This document shows positions 45,101 through 57,193 of a DNA stretch of 64,000 bases, piece by piece (within the stretch, counting starts at the first letter, position 1; the number at the start of each line of letters is the position of its first letter). Where the stretch lies: contig JASANG010001730.1 of the NCBI GenBank assembly GCA_030248215.1, forward strand, positions 1 through 64,000. The letters run 5' to 3'. The DNA is from Enoplolaimus lenunculus (Eukaryota; Nematoda; Enoplea; Enoplida; Thoracostomopsidae). The notes under the pieces were generated by a model that searched no databases, was not told the DNA's origin, and was given only the letters and a program-made list of their open reading frames with translations. A program made the position numbers and the translations under genes.

Positions 45101-48100
45101 AATGTCTTTTGGCTCCTCTACCCTGCCTGATGATTGGCGTACGTACAGCTTTCGTAATTCCTGTTTATAAAAAAGGGGCTGCGTCTAATGTTTCAAATTA
45201 TCGACCTATATTGTTAACAAGGGTGAGCGATATTTTACTAGAATAATATTTTCCATCTTTCATCTGGGTATTACTGATTACAAAACACGATTGCAAAAAC
45301 TAGGACGTGACAAGCGAAAAGGTAACAGTATGGCGGCTCGTTTCACGGCGACAGGCGGTCACTTAGTTAGCCGTGAAGTTTTTACACGGCGTCCTGGCAC
45401 TAATCGCAACAAGTAAACCATGCGTCGCCGCAAGTGCTTAATGACGTTTTAGAGCGTTTAGAAAGGCATCGTGGGGTTTGGCGATGGCTTGGGGAAGAAA
45501 ATAATACCTTGAAGACCTGAGAATTTGCCACAACCGTGCACTTCGAAATCACTGGACAATAATTTTGATGAATAGATTTGTGCAGGTTGCGTGAATCGTG
45601 GGACAATGAAGACTATGATCGCTTAATCGCATGCGATTTATTAGTTACAGCCTGAAAATTGATAGTATGAATTTCGTTTGCGAAATTTGTTAGGCGCTAG
45701 CGAAAACGTGTTTTCTTATTATCAGCCGCAAATCGAAGACCTCAAAAATGGTTTAATCTCATCCCTTTTTCCGGTAATAAATCTATGCACCATGTTGGTT
45801 TATGCTGCTATAATGTTGCGCTCTAAGATTACACGAATCATTAAGTCAGTTCCTGCATTCATTGGCGTAAATAAATGCTCTTGAATGAAGGGCAAACGGG
45901 AATGCGCGCCTCTCGCCGATAGTTTTTCCAATTTCTCAGCCGAGCTAAAGCATAAATTATCGCACTATATGACCATCAGTAGAGATGATCTAGTCATTTT
46001 GTTTGACAAAAGATCCTGTAGCTATCTTCACTTCGAAGTTATATCGGTTTAAAAATTGTCGGAACTGGGTTTTTCTCACCGTACTATAGAGCGACACGCC
46101 GTATCTATTCGCAGCATACATCGGTTCAACAAATTAGCACTTTTAACTGTATATAACCTTACACAAACGTTACTTCACTAATTTTTATTTAAATTTTAAT
46201 TACTTAAAGTCTTGATGTTTTGCATGGCGTAATGTCATTGAGACTCCTCGTTGCGGTTGGTGCGGTGTGCGCAACCTTTCGTGCGCTATCTACTGCGAAT
46301 TTCAATCCAGCCTCTGAAGTAATTCACATTTCAATTTAATTTGTGTAGCATGAAAAAGGCCAGGTAATAAAGAAAATTCTATGTGCATTGCTAAACGCTG
46401 CAATGATATGCTTCTTGAGCACTTGTTAGACGTTTGGTTAACGAAAACTGAACATTATTGGGTTGCTGAAATAACTGGATGGTTGACTTTTTATCCACAG
46501 TTCGTTTCTGTGTTATTGCGATAACGAAGTGTATTGACTTTATCTACAACGGAAGACGCGTTCAATCAAATTTAAGTAATTGTGTGGCTTGCATGAACCA
46601 CATCATTAAAAAGAATTTTTTTATATGTCACTGCTAACACGGAGTAACAGTCAGGATTTTTGTTGTTATCATCGAACACTAATTTATTTTTGCCTTTGTG
46701 ACTTTTGTTTCAGGTGAAAGTATTTGTTAACAAAGTTGGGCCGTATAGCAATCCTCATGAAACTTATCATTATTATTCACTTCCTGTTTGTATTCCAGAC
46801 CCAGTAAGCATTTTAATTTTGAACATATTATTGAGCAACAATTGATACGCGCAAAAAGTCTGTAATATTGCATAAGATTTTCTAGAAATACTATTACCAT
46901 TTTCTGTTGATGATTAATATGTCATATTTTTGTTTTTCGTTCACATTCCTTATACTGGTCTTATTAATATAGTTGTTACGTACAAATTTATTATTGTAAC
47001 GTTTTTAATTTAGATTGTTCATGCTCCGCTCAGTCTTAGTGAAGTGCTTCATGGTGACCGTCGAGCCGAGAGTTTATTTCGAATTAAATTCAAAGGTACG
47101 CATTTGATCGCTTACAATCACACCTTGAGTTAGCAAGTTTATTTTTTGATCCTGCTGTTATTTCGCAGTTTCTGAGGTGCCTCAAAGATTAAAGCGGATA
47201 GTGCTGGGTTGAAATTTGTGTTCTTATTGGAAATGTGGTTTCTAAACATTTTCTTCCTATTTAGAGTTATTGAGCGAAGCGAAACTGCGAGCGAAGCTCG
47301 GAGTTTCGCAAAGCGTTTTATGTTTTGTACTTGGGGGTCGAAAGGTGGATGTCCGTCCGTCCGAAAAATTTTGGTAAACTTTTTTTGTTTGAAAGCCAAT
47401 TATCCTGGGGTGTAACCTCGCATTGGGGTTTTAAAATTTTAAGCCGTTTATTAGCTACAGGCTAATTTACATAATTAATTAAGCCTAAATTAGGACTTTC
47501 CACAATATTTCACTAATTATTACAGTTAGAAGCAATCTAATTTACAAACGTCTAAAACCGATAATTGAGTAGTTAGCTAATGGATAATTTGCATATAAGC
47601 ATAATTGATAAGCCTAAATTACGCGTTTTTACAATGTTTCACGAATTATTAGGGTTACAAGCAATCGAATTTCAGCAATAATGGGTTTTCGGGTGCGAGG
47701 AATCTAAATAAATTGTCTACAAACCTTTAAAAGCGATTATTAAATAGTTAGCTAATAGCTAATTTGTATATTTACTTAATTGACAATACAAAATTAGCAC
47801 TTTTTAAATTATTCCAATAATTATTAGGGTGGCTGAAGGGTTTTTGGGTGCGAGGAATCTGAAGAAATTGCCTACAAACGTCCAAAACCGATAAATGAAT
47901 AGTTAGCTAATAACTGATTTGCATATTACCTTAATTGCTTACGTGTGTTCGAGCTTCGCTCAATAAATGTAGTCCTACTACGACTGGTATACATACTTGT
48001 AATAGTTTGCTCACTTTTTAGAAGATGTGTCGAAGGAAAAAGTCTGCGATTCTGTCAAACTCGATTTCAATAAGTTAAAACTTCTTCGATCAGCTATTGA

Positions 48101-51100
48101 AGAAAATTATTACTTTGAATTTTTTATTGGTTAGTTTTGTCTTAATAAACTTTCATACTGTGTTTCAGTCCTAACGGGCGATAATATGAAAGTTGTGACT
48201 TTCAGGGAATCTGAAATGATGCATTAATTTTTGCATTTTGAATACTCCTTTTTTGAAGGTTGAATGGAATAATTTGTTTTAGACGACTTGCCTGTTCGAA
48301 ACTTCGTAGGAAGACTCGAAGAGGAAGGTATTTTTCCACATCGTCATCAAATTTACCTTTACACTCACTTTCATTTCAAAATTGACTACAATGAAGATCA
48401 CGTAAGTATTTTAGTAAAACACTGCTTGCAGGATGCACGACCTTAGCGTAAGGCTGGCTTGTTTAAGTTTTTCTGTATCTTCACTAGTTGTTTATAGGTC
48501 GGTAAACATTAAAGCATATTTGTGTGAAATTCACATAGGTGTTCGCTGGCTTGAAACTCTAAATCTAAAACATTTTACTAGCCATGGATGTAAAAATAGT
48601 ATGTAAAACTAATAGTCACTTGGCAAATAGCCCCTAAAACTGTACGCTTTGCAAGATTTACGCACATTGAAGTTTTGTTTATACGTAAGCAATGACGTAG
48701 CCAGGGGATGGGCCTTTTGATCAAAACTTCTTCGGTATTTTTGTCCAGTGCTTTTAAGAAACTTATTCAGTTGTTAACACGAAACACCCTTTCGGAATTT
48801 TTACAGAACATAACGAACTTCTAAAAAATTCGATGGCGCATGTTTAGTTATCTATTATATTGCTCAAATTTAGATAGTAAATGTCGCCATTGATATGCAG
48901 CGAGAACCGTCGGTAGAGCTTCCAGAAACTTCGGATAGTTTCACTGTTTACTACACCTACAGTGTCGAATGGAAACCATCCGAGTGAGTTGGGTGGGCGT
49001 CTCTTAATTTTGATTATCTGCGACAGAATGATGTGAACTTTGCTACGAAATCCAGCTTTTCCCGGAGCGGGATATAAGCGGATATTTCAACAAAGGTTCA
49101 CGATAATTTAGTGCTACATTCTACGTTGTAATTTTGTTTCTAGAAGAGTGTTAAGTGAGCTTCTTTAAGTGCTTATTTTTTGCTGGCATTCAAAATTCCG
49201 ACATTAGATTTTGGTTTGTGGAAATTAAGATTTTTTACTAAAAATGACGATAAAAATCAAAAGATTTTATTCGTATAGTATATAAACCTTGACAATCGCC
49301 GAAAATAAACCATCGAAAGTAGATTGCGCTTCCGTGGATTATGAAAATTTAAAATACAGCAGATAAAGTGAATATCTATCTCCAGCTAGGATTATTTCGC
49401 CAATAATATTGCAAAACAAAACAAAATTCAAATTAATTTTTCGGTGGCCTGTATTTTTCATTTCCGGTTATATACCGGTAATTTTTTCAAATTTCGAAAA
49501 CGGCAAATGTAATTCCGGTTGCACCCTGCCCAGCTTGATTGAAATACCTAGTCCTTTATTGACTTTTTGGTTGCAGCATAAAATATGAAGAGCGACAGAA
49601 AGCGATCGATTTAAATTTTTTCCCAAAATCCACAAAGGTATGTTTAGATTTTAAATTAATACAAAGTCAGAGATGTTTTAGCAACTGCTGCAAACCAGTT
49701 TTAATCGAAATGTGAAAGTATAGAGAAGATCACATTGGTGATGAATTTTTAGTGACGGGTGCAACACTGCTTAATGATGCACTTGAATTTTGGTTGTGTA
49801 GTTATAAATTATACATGCAGATATTATAATTTTAGATTCATTGGTTATCTGTGATCAATTCTGCAATGCTTGTATTCCTACTTATTACTTTGGTGTCGTT
49901 AATTTTGGTAAGCTTTTACTAGCCAACAGTACGCTTTTCTACTGTTGCTATCACTGTTTGCTGCCGTTACGCAGTTGATTCTACAGTACTGATGTGTCAC
50001 TTTTTGTCGTTGAGCGTGCCGTAAAATAAAACTACAACGTAGTGTGGTTAAGATGTGAAAAAATACAGAATTGACCCTGTTGTTTGCTGTTACATAATTT
50101 TAGTTGCCCTCAGGCTTGTAATAAATTCGCACAGCATTTCATAGACAATTTTTCTTGCATTTCAGGTACGCGTTGTTCGAAACGACCTTGTTCGATACAA
50201 TCTCCTAAATGAAGAAGGAGGCAAAGATGACTTGGAAAATGGCTGGAAGGTGATCAGCACAGATGTTTTTCGCTTCCCAAAATATAAGAGCCTTTTTTGC
50301 GCTACGATTGGTACGAATTTTACAGTAATTTTGTTAACCATGCTGCTGTTACAATTAAATGCCTGTTGTCTTCATTAATGTCAATAAATGGTCATTATCA
50401 TAGCGGTTGCACTGTACTCGCCGAGCGTCCGCGTGCGGCAGCACGGATTGTAAAGTTTAGCTCTATCCATAACATGCGGCACCGCATACCACCGCGCGGT
50501 ATTGTGAAGTACAGCACAAATCTCTCGCAACCATGCGATCAAATATATCTGTTTTAGACTTGTACCATGAAACTTTGTGCCTGGGTTAAATTCAATTATA
50601 AGACAATGTCAGCAATAAACAAATACAAACTGGGAAGTTTTTAACTGGACTTATCGACATATGTAGTGTATATCAAACAAAATTGCAAAATTTCATGTGC
50701 TTCTTTCATCTGAAGGTTTGCGCTTGATGCGGCGCAGATCTCTCTTATGCAATTCTAATATGCGACGCATTTTCGCAGTAAATATGCAAGGTGGATACGA
50801 GGTATTTGCTTCCGGTTTAATATCCGAAAAAACTTATATCCGTATCCGGTATAAAGCTACTTGATATTTTCGGTTGTGATGCCGAACATCATAAAACTGC
50901 TTTTTACAAGTGAATATATTTAACATCTTTGTGCGATTGTATTTCCGGCAAATTCCACACTAAGGCAGAAATGAAAACTCTAAGCTAGCAATTAATTTCA
51001 ATTCAGTAAACGTATACTTTTGCATAACTTAAATAATTTTCAACAGTGCACTATCTAAGATGCAATAACCAGTCAATATCCGATTTCGGTAAAAAATTCA

Positions 51101-54100
51101 TTATCCTTCTCCGGTATCCCGTAAATTTATATCTGGTCGCACCCTTCTAAACTGAATTCAAAGCCAACTATCACATCAAGTTTATATTTAAATTTTTGTT
51201 TTTCAGGTGTTGGCAGTCAGTTGCTTGCACTCGTTACCATTTTGTTGGTTATATCAGCTTTAAATATAATTAATGTTCATCGACATGGTTTGCTCAGCTC
51301 TCTCGGTGTGATGATCTACGCTTTTACTTCAGGTTATTTTTGCTTTCAAATTTGTCGTTAGGACGTTAATGCTATATTTTGTCACATCTTTTACTGGGTT
51401 GACCGTGGTGCAAGTGAGTCCCCACAACCAGATCCCCACGTTCGGTATGACCTTTAGGTTGATGCTTCGCACTAGCGATCATATCATCTAATAATGTATA
51501 TCTTCAATGTTGCCCTAACAAGCAGAAAACCTTTAATATTACGCGAATACACTACTTTTTCGAGGGTTTCTCAGCCAAAAAATGGTGTTAAATAATTCCA
51601 GGAGTGAATATGTATTGTGTAGTGAACGTTAGTACCAGAGTATAAAACGTATAAAAATACTCCAGGTTGAACCTAGGAGCAATCACCGCAAACTCTTCAA
51701 ATGCAACCAGGTTTTCAGCGTCACCAGGTTTTTTTGCCAGGTACAACTGGGGAACCGCAAAAAGTGGCAAGAGGGAAAAATTATGATTCTGCCAATGTGA
51801 CAATTAATCAGATGCATTTTCTCTTAATCAGTGCCGATCATATTATTTTTCTGACATCTTTTCTAGGCATTGCCGGATTTGTCTCGGCTTCCTGGTACCA
51901 AAAAATGAATGGCGTCAACTGGGTAATGAACATTAATTTAACGTCAATTTTATTTGCAGGTAAGTTAGCGTGTTAGACTTGATTGTTTAACATATCTTCA
52001 GATTCGTATGGTTTAATTAAGTTTTAAATTTGTTGTGTTTGTTTTAATAGACTTTTAGCTTCATTGTGCCGCATTACAGTTTTATTTGTAAATGGGGTTT
52101 CCCTAGTGCTGAAAGGGTGATCCACGCACATTGCAGTTCCTCCCATACTCTGATCTCTCCCTCCAGTTGGCATCCAAAACTTTCCAGCACCCCTGAAAAT
52201 ACTATAATTTCCTGCAGTTTCCAGTACACCAGTTTTAGAGCTGTGCATGAATTGTAAGTCATAATATGGTGCGTAAATCTGAAATTTTTCCGTCTTTACG
52301 TGAGCATCTCAAGAGGACAAAAACGTAAAAACACAAATTTTAAGGCTTACTTCTTTCCTCCTCCCACATCACTGAACCATTTTTATCCCATGGAAGTGGG
52401 GGGCTTACCGTCACTACTCGCCAGCAGCCTAGGGGAGTCCCAGTCTAATGTGCGGTTTTATTGTTTGATTGAATTTTAGCTCCAATATTCTTGCTTTGGT
52501 GTGTCGAAAACTCAGTATTCTGGATTTATTCGTCTACGCAAGCTTTGCCTGTGTCTACAGTGATTTTACTGATTGCCTTATGGCTTCTAGGTGAGTTGTG
52601 CTTTCACTCCATAAATAACGTTTTTTGTTTTGAAAAGTTGATTATCGTTTGTCCACTATACTGATTCTTACGAATCGCATACTGTGCAAACTATCTCGAA
52701 ACAGTTTTCAAAATGATTTATCCGTCACCCGCACCGCGACATCCGTCACCCGCACCGCGACATCCGTCACCCGCACGGCGCCATCTGTCACCCGCACGGC
52801 GCCATCCGTCACCCGCACGGCGCCATCCGTCACCCGCACTGTGCCATCCGCCACCCGCACCGCGACATCCGTCACCCGCACGGCGCCATCCGTCACCCGC
52901 ACGGCGCCATCCGTCACCCGCACGGCGCCATCCGTCACCCGCACCGCGACATCCGTCACCCGCACGGCGCCATCCGTCACCCGCACTGCGCCATCCGTCA
53001 CCCGCACTGCGCATCCGTCACCCGCACGGCGCCATCCGTCACCCGCACGGCGCCATCCGTCACCCGCACGGCGCCATCCGTCACCCGCACGGCGCCATCC
53101 GTCACCCGCACGGCGCCATCCGTCACCCGCACGGCGCCATCCGTCACCCGCACGGCGCCATCCGTCACCCGCACGGCGCCATCCGTCACCCGCACGGCGC
53201 CATCCGTCACCCGCACGTCGCCATGCGTCACCCGCACGGTGCCGTCCGTCACCCGCACGGCGCCATCCGTCACATAGCACTACCCGAACAGTAGTTATGA
53301 TTTTGACAACTACAAAGTTAGCTGTTGCAAGAGTCGTATTGCATACCAGTAGTATGGCCGAGATGGTGTTTTTATACTTCAACGCTATTAAACTGGGTAT
53401 TTGCTGAGTCCGATGCAGTAAGGCTTTAATCCCCCCGGTTTGCAGCCAGTGGAGGGGGGATTTTTTTCAATATGGGGTAATTTTTACCGGCAAAATTCAA
53501 TTCAACTATGCGTGGTCGGACATATATAACATTTAAACACATTTTACACGTTTATACATTACATTATAATCGAAAAATTAGACAAAACAGTGCGTTTGAC
53601 GCTTAAAAAGTTTTATTTTAAGGCCTGAAAATGCTTAGCTGGTCGACACAAACCTATAATATGGGGCTTGAACCGGGAAAAATCGAGTTTAGTGGGTTGA
53701 TAATCAAATTATGAAAGATGTTAATTATAACTGTTATGTGTCTTCAGTCGGTTATCCGCTAAACGTTCTTGGTGGACTGATTGGGAAAAATTTTGGCAAA
53801 CTAAATGCGCCTTGTCGTACTCGCAACATTCCTCGTGAAATACCAAACTTACCGGCTGTACAGTCGTCTTCAGCGTTTTGTGTTATTGGAGGGTTTTTAC
53901 CGTTCAGGTTAGTTAATACCTATAAGTTTTTAACGTAGTAACAATGTTTTAAACTCCCATATGAATACGTTTCGTTGTTCAGTTTGGAGGCAGTGAAATA
54001 TTTGTGATTTAATCGTGCTATTCATTTGGTTTGACGTTGTTTTTGAAAACGGGAGTTTTATTAAGTTTTTTGCTAATTTTGTTTCCTTTTATCATTCAAC

Positions 54101-54945
54101 TGGTGTTTTATAAAATATATATTTTTAGCGCAATCTCGGTGGAACTGTATTACATTTTTGCTACAGTTTGGGGTCACGAGATTTACACGCTGTACTGGGT
54201 TTTGCTTATCGTATTTGTGATACTTTTGTCAGTTACTGCATGCGTTTCGATTGCTCTCAGTTATTACCAGCTCTCAGCTGAAGACTATAATTGGTGGTGG
54301 CGGTCGATTTTTGTAGGCGGGTACGTTTTTCTATTTGTGTTATACTTTTACAGAAATATTGAGTCTAATAAGAACAACGTTTTGAGCTTCGGTAAACTCA
54401 GGTTCACTATTTCTTGACATGTATTATGTAATTTAGTACTTGTTTGTTTGTATGCATGTGTAATTTTGTCAATTGGATTCAAAAATTTCGTTTTGACGTA
54501 GAAATTGTTTCATAAATTTAGGTCATATATCAGTAGCTCTGGATGGGGGCATTTTGTCAGTGATAAGATTATTGTTTGTTTGTTCTGGTTTTCAAAATAA
54601 AATATTGTTAACCAATTGGTAGTAATACACGGCTGTAGAAATTGAATTTCAAGTATTACTATGTGAATTTTCTAAATGCACCGCAATTTAACTATTTTAT
54701 TTAAATTTGTTCTAGCTGCTGTAAAACGGCTTTGTAATTTTAGATCAACCGGATTTTTTGTCATGTTGTACAGCGTATTTTATTACTACTCGCGGTCGGA
54801 AATGTCTGGTATTGTTCAAAGTGTACAATATTTCTCAATGATTGCCGCACTGTGTTACGGATTTTTCTTGATGCTTGGAACGGTTGCATTTTTTTCGTCG
54901 AAAAGGTTTATATATTTTATATATGGGAGCATTAAAACTGATTAA
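42144..54945 (+). CDS. TM9SF1: Transmembrane 9 superfamily member 1 (nonaspanin)
   Basis: Exons: 42144-42296, 46714-46803, 47014-47095, 48022-48129, 48283-48401, 48874-48983, 49577-49637, 49836-49907, 50166-50310, 51207-51332, 51867-51959, 52480-52590, 53748-53907, 54129-54320, 54744-54945; all phases join. The total is about 607 aa (human TM9SF1 606). A signal-like [18 protein letters not shown] opens the first recognised exon; no ATG is in it, so the start lies in an unseen upstream exon. The luminal domain includes [20 protein letters not shown] and [20 protein letters not shown]. Nine membrane segments follow from [16 protein letters not shown]. Subfamily hallmarks: [47 protein letters not shown] and the tail [12 protein letters not shown], where the final lysine signal resembles the family's KxD retrieval motif. 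The family acts in the Golgi and endosomes; TM9SF1 is linked to autophagy. Confidence 0.95.
43198..43274 (+). ncRNA. tRNA-like sequence (tRNA-derived SINE or tRNA pseudogene), copy 1
   Basis: The 7-bp acceptor-like arms GCGGGCT and AGCCCGC are perfectly complementary. An A box (TGGTGCAAGGGTAGAG) and B box (GAGTTCGATCCGCGC) are present. The anticodon and T stems do not pair well, so an active tRNA is unlikely. No CCA is encoded. Confidence 0.55.
43543..43619 (+). ncRNA. tRNA-like sequence, copy 2
   Basis: Same structure as the copy 345 bases upstream, with better promoter boxes (A: TGGCGCAGGGGTAGAG; B: GAGTTCGATCCCCGC) and one G-U pair in the acceptor (GCGGGTT/AGCCCGC). If either copy is transcribed by RNA polymerase III, this is the stronger candidate. 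Confidence 0.55.
45040..45230 (+). mobile_element. Non-LTR retrotransposon (LINE) reverse transcriptase fragment
   Basis: [20 protein letters not shown] then PILLT (45145-45221) matches the RT-domain block found in jockey/CR1-like LINEs (P-x-x-W-x-x-A-x-V-x-P-x-x-K-K-G ... N-Y-R-P-I-S-L). The preceding bases encode [17 protein letters not shown] in another frame, the usual upstream RT motif, so there is at least one frameshift. Only about 60 codons remain. It is in an intron of TM9SF1. Confidence 0.7.
45300..46060 (+). pseudogene. Decayed coding-like stretch of unknown origin
   Basis: Several short stretches read like protein but are interrupted by stops: [20 protein letters not shown] near 45420, [20 protein letters not shown] near 45590, [20 protein letters not shown] near 45690 and [20 protein letters not shown] near 45950. 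No family is recognised. It follows directly after the LINE fragment, and could be an old gene copy or another mobile element's gene. Confidence 0.3.
47265..47965. repeat. About 700-bp element with GAGCGAAGC ends and internal repeats
   Basis: ATTGAGCGAAGC near the left (47269) is mirrored by GAGCTTCGCTCAATAAA at the right (47950-47966). Inside, three imperfect units share AATAATTATTAGGGT-like blocks, GTAGTTAGCTAAT, TCTACAAACGTC(C/T)AAAACC-type strings and TTTTGGGTGCGAGGAATCT. It lies between TM9SF1 exons 3b and 4 (47095 and 48022). Non-coding. Confidence 0.55.
49435..49552. repeat. Partial GGGTGCAACCGGA-family element
   Basis: It ends ATTCCGGTTGCACCCTGCC, the inverse of the family start, with TTCCGGTTATATACCGG inside. 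The left part is missing or diverged. A similar diverged piece lies at about 50790-51148 (TTCCGGTTTAATATCCG ... TCTGGTCGCACCCTTC). Confidence 0.45.
52719..53275. repeat. GC-rich 21-bp minisatellite, about 26 copies
   Basis: The unit CCGTCACCCGCACGGCGCCA plus T repeats from about 52723 to 53272, with variants (CACCGCGACAT, CACTGCGCCAT, CACTGTGCCAT) concentrated in the first half and near-identical units in the second. One unit near 53008 is a base short, shifting register. The length-of-three period makes long meaningless frames on both strands. It lies in the intron between 52590 and 53748 of TM9SF1. Confidence 0.95.
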
Positions 54946-56380
54946 ACTTACGAAATTAAAAATTGCTGTACGCTATAGCCCCTTCCCTAGTAGAGGAACC
55001 CAACACATTCAACGTGATATCGATCAGTTTCATTGTGTAATTTTCATCGCGCATGTCAGCATTTGGATTGCTATACACGCTTGACAAATGACATTTTGCG
55101 TTATGTTTTAGTGAATTATTGATCTCGTAACTTCCACTGTGCAGTTATTTTCTTCCTATGTTCGAAAAACGCGTATATTTTAGCTTCTGTGGTTGATTTT
55201 ATAAATTACTTTCATTTAAACTTTGGCCGTGTCACATTGGGGTAGACGTTTATTTTATGCTTAATTCCACATCTTGTAAAACATGCGTTTTCATGTTCAC
55301 GTTTGGCCAAATTTGATGTGTGTGTCTCGGTTCGCACTTGCACTTGTTCATAGATTTTATTCCAGTTGACTTCTTATTCTTTTTGTTAAGAAATGTATTT
55401 TGTTTATGATTAGTATAGCTTCATTTAGCTTTGAGTTCTGTTATCCGGTTAGTTTTGTTGAAGAAGTCTCAGTGGTGATAGGTAATGCTTGACTATAGAA
55501 TCAATTAAAGTTTTTCTCAAAAATGCCTAGCGATATTCAGCCACTGTGCTTTGTTGAGTTCGCCGTTTCCTTACAACTGCCTTTGTAGAAAGCTGATGAT
55601 TAAGCAACCTTCCAGATTCCCATGTTTTGTGGTCCTCGCTAGACTACATGTTTAGGTATTGATTATTTTATTAATGTAAGAAATGCGATTTATGTAACAC
55701 GCAGAATCCGAACAAATTCATTTTAGGAACTCGCTTTTTCGGGAAGTAAAAAATCAATCGCGCATTTTTAAATTATAAATTACTTATCGTTATCTGTCGT
55801 TATTGGGTACTGTCGTTACTAAGTTCTTTTTCAGCTGTTTAGTCGCGCCAGATTTCTAGTCGTGTCGGATAAATTTTATTCAACAAATGTTGTAATTAAA
55901 TTCGCACTATGGCGTTGTTTTTGTATATTTTGAAGCACAGAACACAGATTTACTCACAGTAATATACGCTTTTTATAGGAACTACACGTTGAGCTGATTG
56001 TAAATGTTAAAGTATATCAGACACTGAATTTCTACTGTACTACAATGAACATAAGCTTAATTCGTAAAAATTCAAAACTTTCAACATGTTATTAAGTTTC
56101 AAACTAAGGGGAAGTATAATGTTATTGTATTTGTGATATATAAAAGTTGAATGTGTTTGTTAGGTTTGTTTTACGTTACGGTAGTTTAAGTAAACAGGTG
56201 ATGGTATAACAGAACATTTTAGTGGTGTTACAAAACCATTTTAGTTCAGTAGCAGTTGAAATTTAAAAATATACCGAAATTGGACAGCTACAGTTGCTCT
56301 TTTGGCAATGTTCTTAGGTTTTCGTATTTCGAGCTTCGTCCGAGAAATCCGATTGCAACTCTGATTACGAAAAAATTTTC
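54946..56380. other. Region downstream of TM9SF1, no further gene seen
   Basis: It holds the 3' UTR of TM9SF1 (end not located; ATTAAA-type strings only close to the stop) and AT-rich intergenic DNA without recognisable repeats or frames of note. Confidence 0.5.
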
Positions 56381-56384
56381 ATTG

Positions 56385-56535
56385 TGGCATAGGCCCATGT
56401 TGCTTAGAGGGCGTACCGTTTTGCGCGAAACTGCTACTTTAACCTATGCGTAGGCTTATCTTTACACTGAATGCTTAGGCTTAGAAATATGCTTATACCA
56501 CTGTTACGCCCCCCGAAATAGCATTGATCATGGCA
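56385..56535. repeat. MITE with TTAGGC-like core, diverged copy
   Basis: GGCCCATGTTGCTTAGAGGG and GTTACGCCCCCCGAAATAGC are degraded inverted ends. ATGCGTAGGCTTATC and GCTTAGGCTTAGAAATATGC form the core. It resembles the copies at 8722 and 39610. Confidence 0.5.
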
Positions 56536-56879
56536 TTTTTAAAATGTAGCAATCATGTGCATATATCATTCGTGCTCATTGCCTGCGAATCATTAGTTTT
56601 TGGACGAATAAAAGTTATACATTGCGTTATTTAATATTTATATATATGTCATTCCAAAGTACTAACAACAAACTTTGTCATAAATTTTGGATTATGCCCA
56701 TGTACAGTTCAGATGTTGGACGGAACGTTTTACGCAAGAATTCAGCTTAAACTTTAGGCTAATCTTTTATGCTTAGGAATATGTTATTCTTGCGCTAAGG
56801 ATTAGGCTACAGAATATGCCTATATAAACATTATTATGGCACTCGTCTATACATTAGCAGAAATTTTTGGCCAATGTAA

Positions 56880-57010
56880 AGAAAAGGGGCGGAACAGTAT
56901 TATAAGCATATTCCTAAAGCCTAAGCGTAAGAATAAGTTTATTCCTAAGCCTAAAGCCAAGCAAAAAATAGTGTAAAGCTTAAGCTTGCTCTGTTCTAGT
57001 CCAACAGAAA
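56880..57010. repeat. TAAGCC-array repeat near the 3' end of the small secreted gene
   Basis: GGCGGAACAGTATTATAAGC on the left and CTTGCTCTGTTCTAGTCC on the right surround CCTAAAGCCTAAGCGTAAG and CCTAAGCCTAAAGCCAAGC. A related piece is at 20170-20290 (GGCGGAACCGGTAGCATATG, then CCTAAGCATAAGCC). A minus-strand AATAAA (56938-56943) inside it may serve the gene ending at 57194. Confidence 0.45.
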
Positions 57011-57193
57011 ACGTTCCGCCACTGATCTTAACAGGGGCCAAATTTTTTAAGACAAATTTTGTATCATACTTTTGATGCAAATTGAATTGTTCATAAGTTT
57101 CGGATATTTGGGGAAATTGTCATGGATTTAGCGAGAATTTGCGACTAAATTAAAAAACTTCCGGTTTGTTTCCCACTGAGAAAAGTGGAGCAA

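Noticed and set aside
52649-53407. Open frames up to 252 codons on both strands
   Set aside because: They come from the 21-bp minisatellite inside a TM9SF1 intron. Being open on both strands in several frames is expected from the repeat period.
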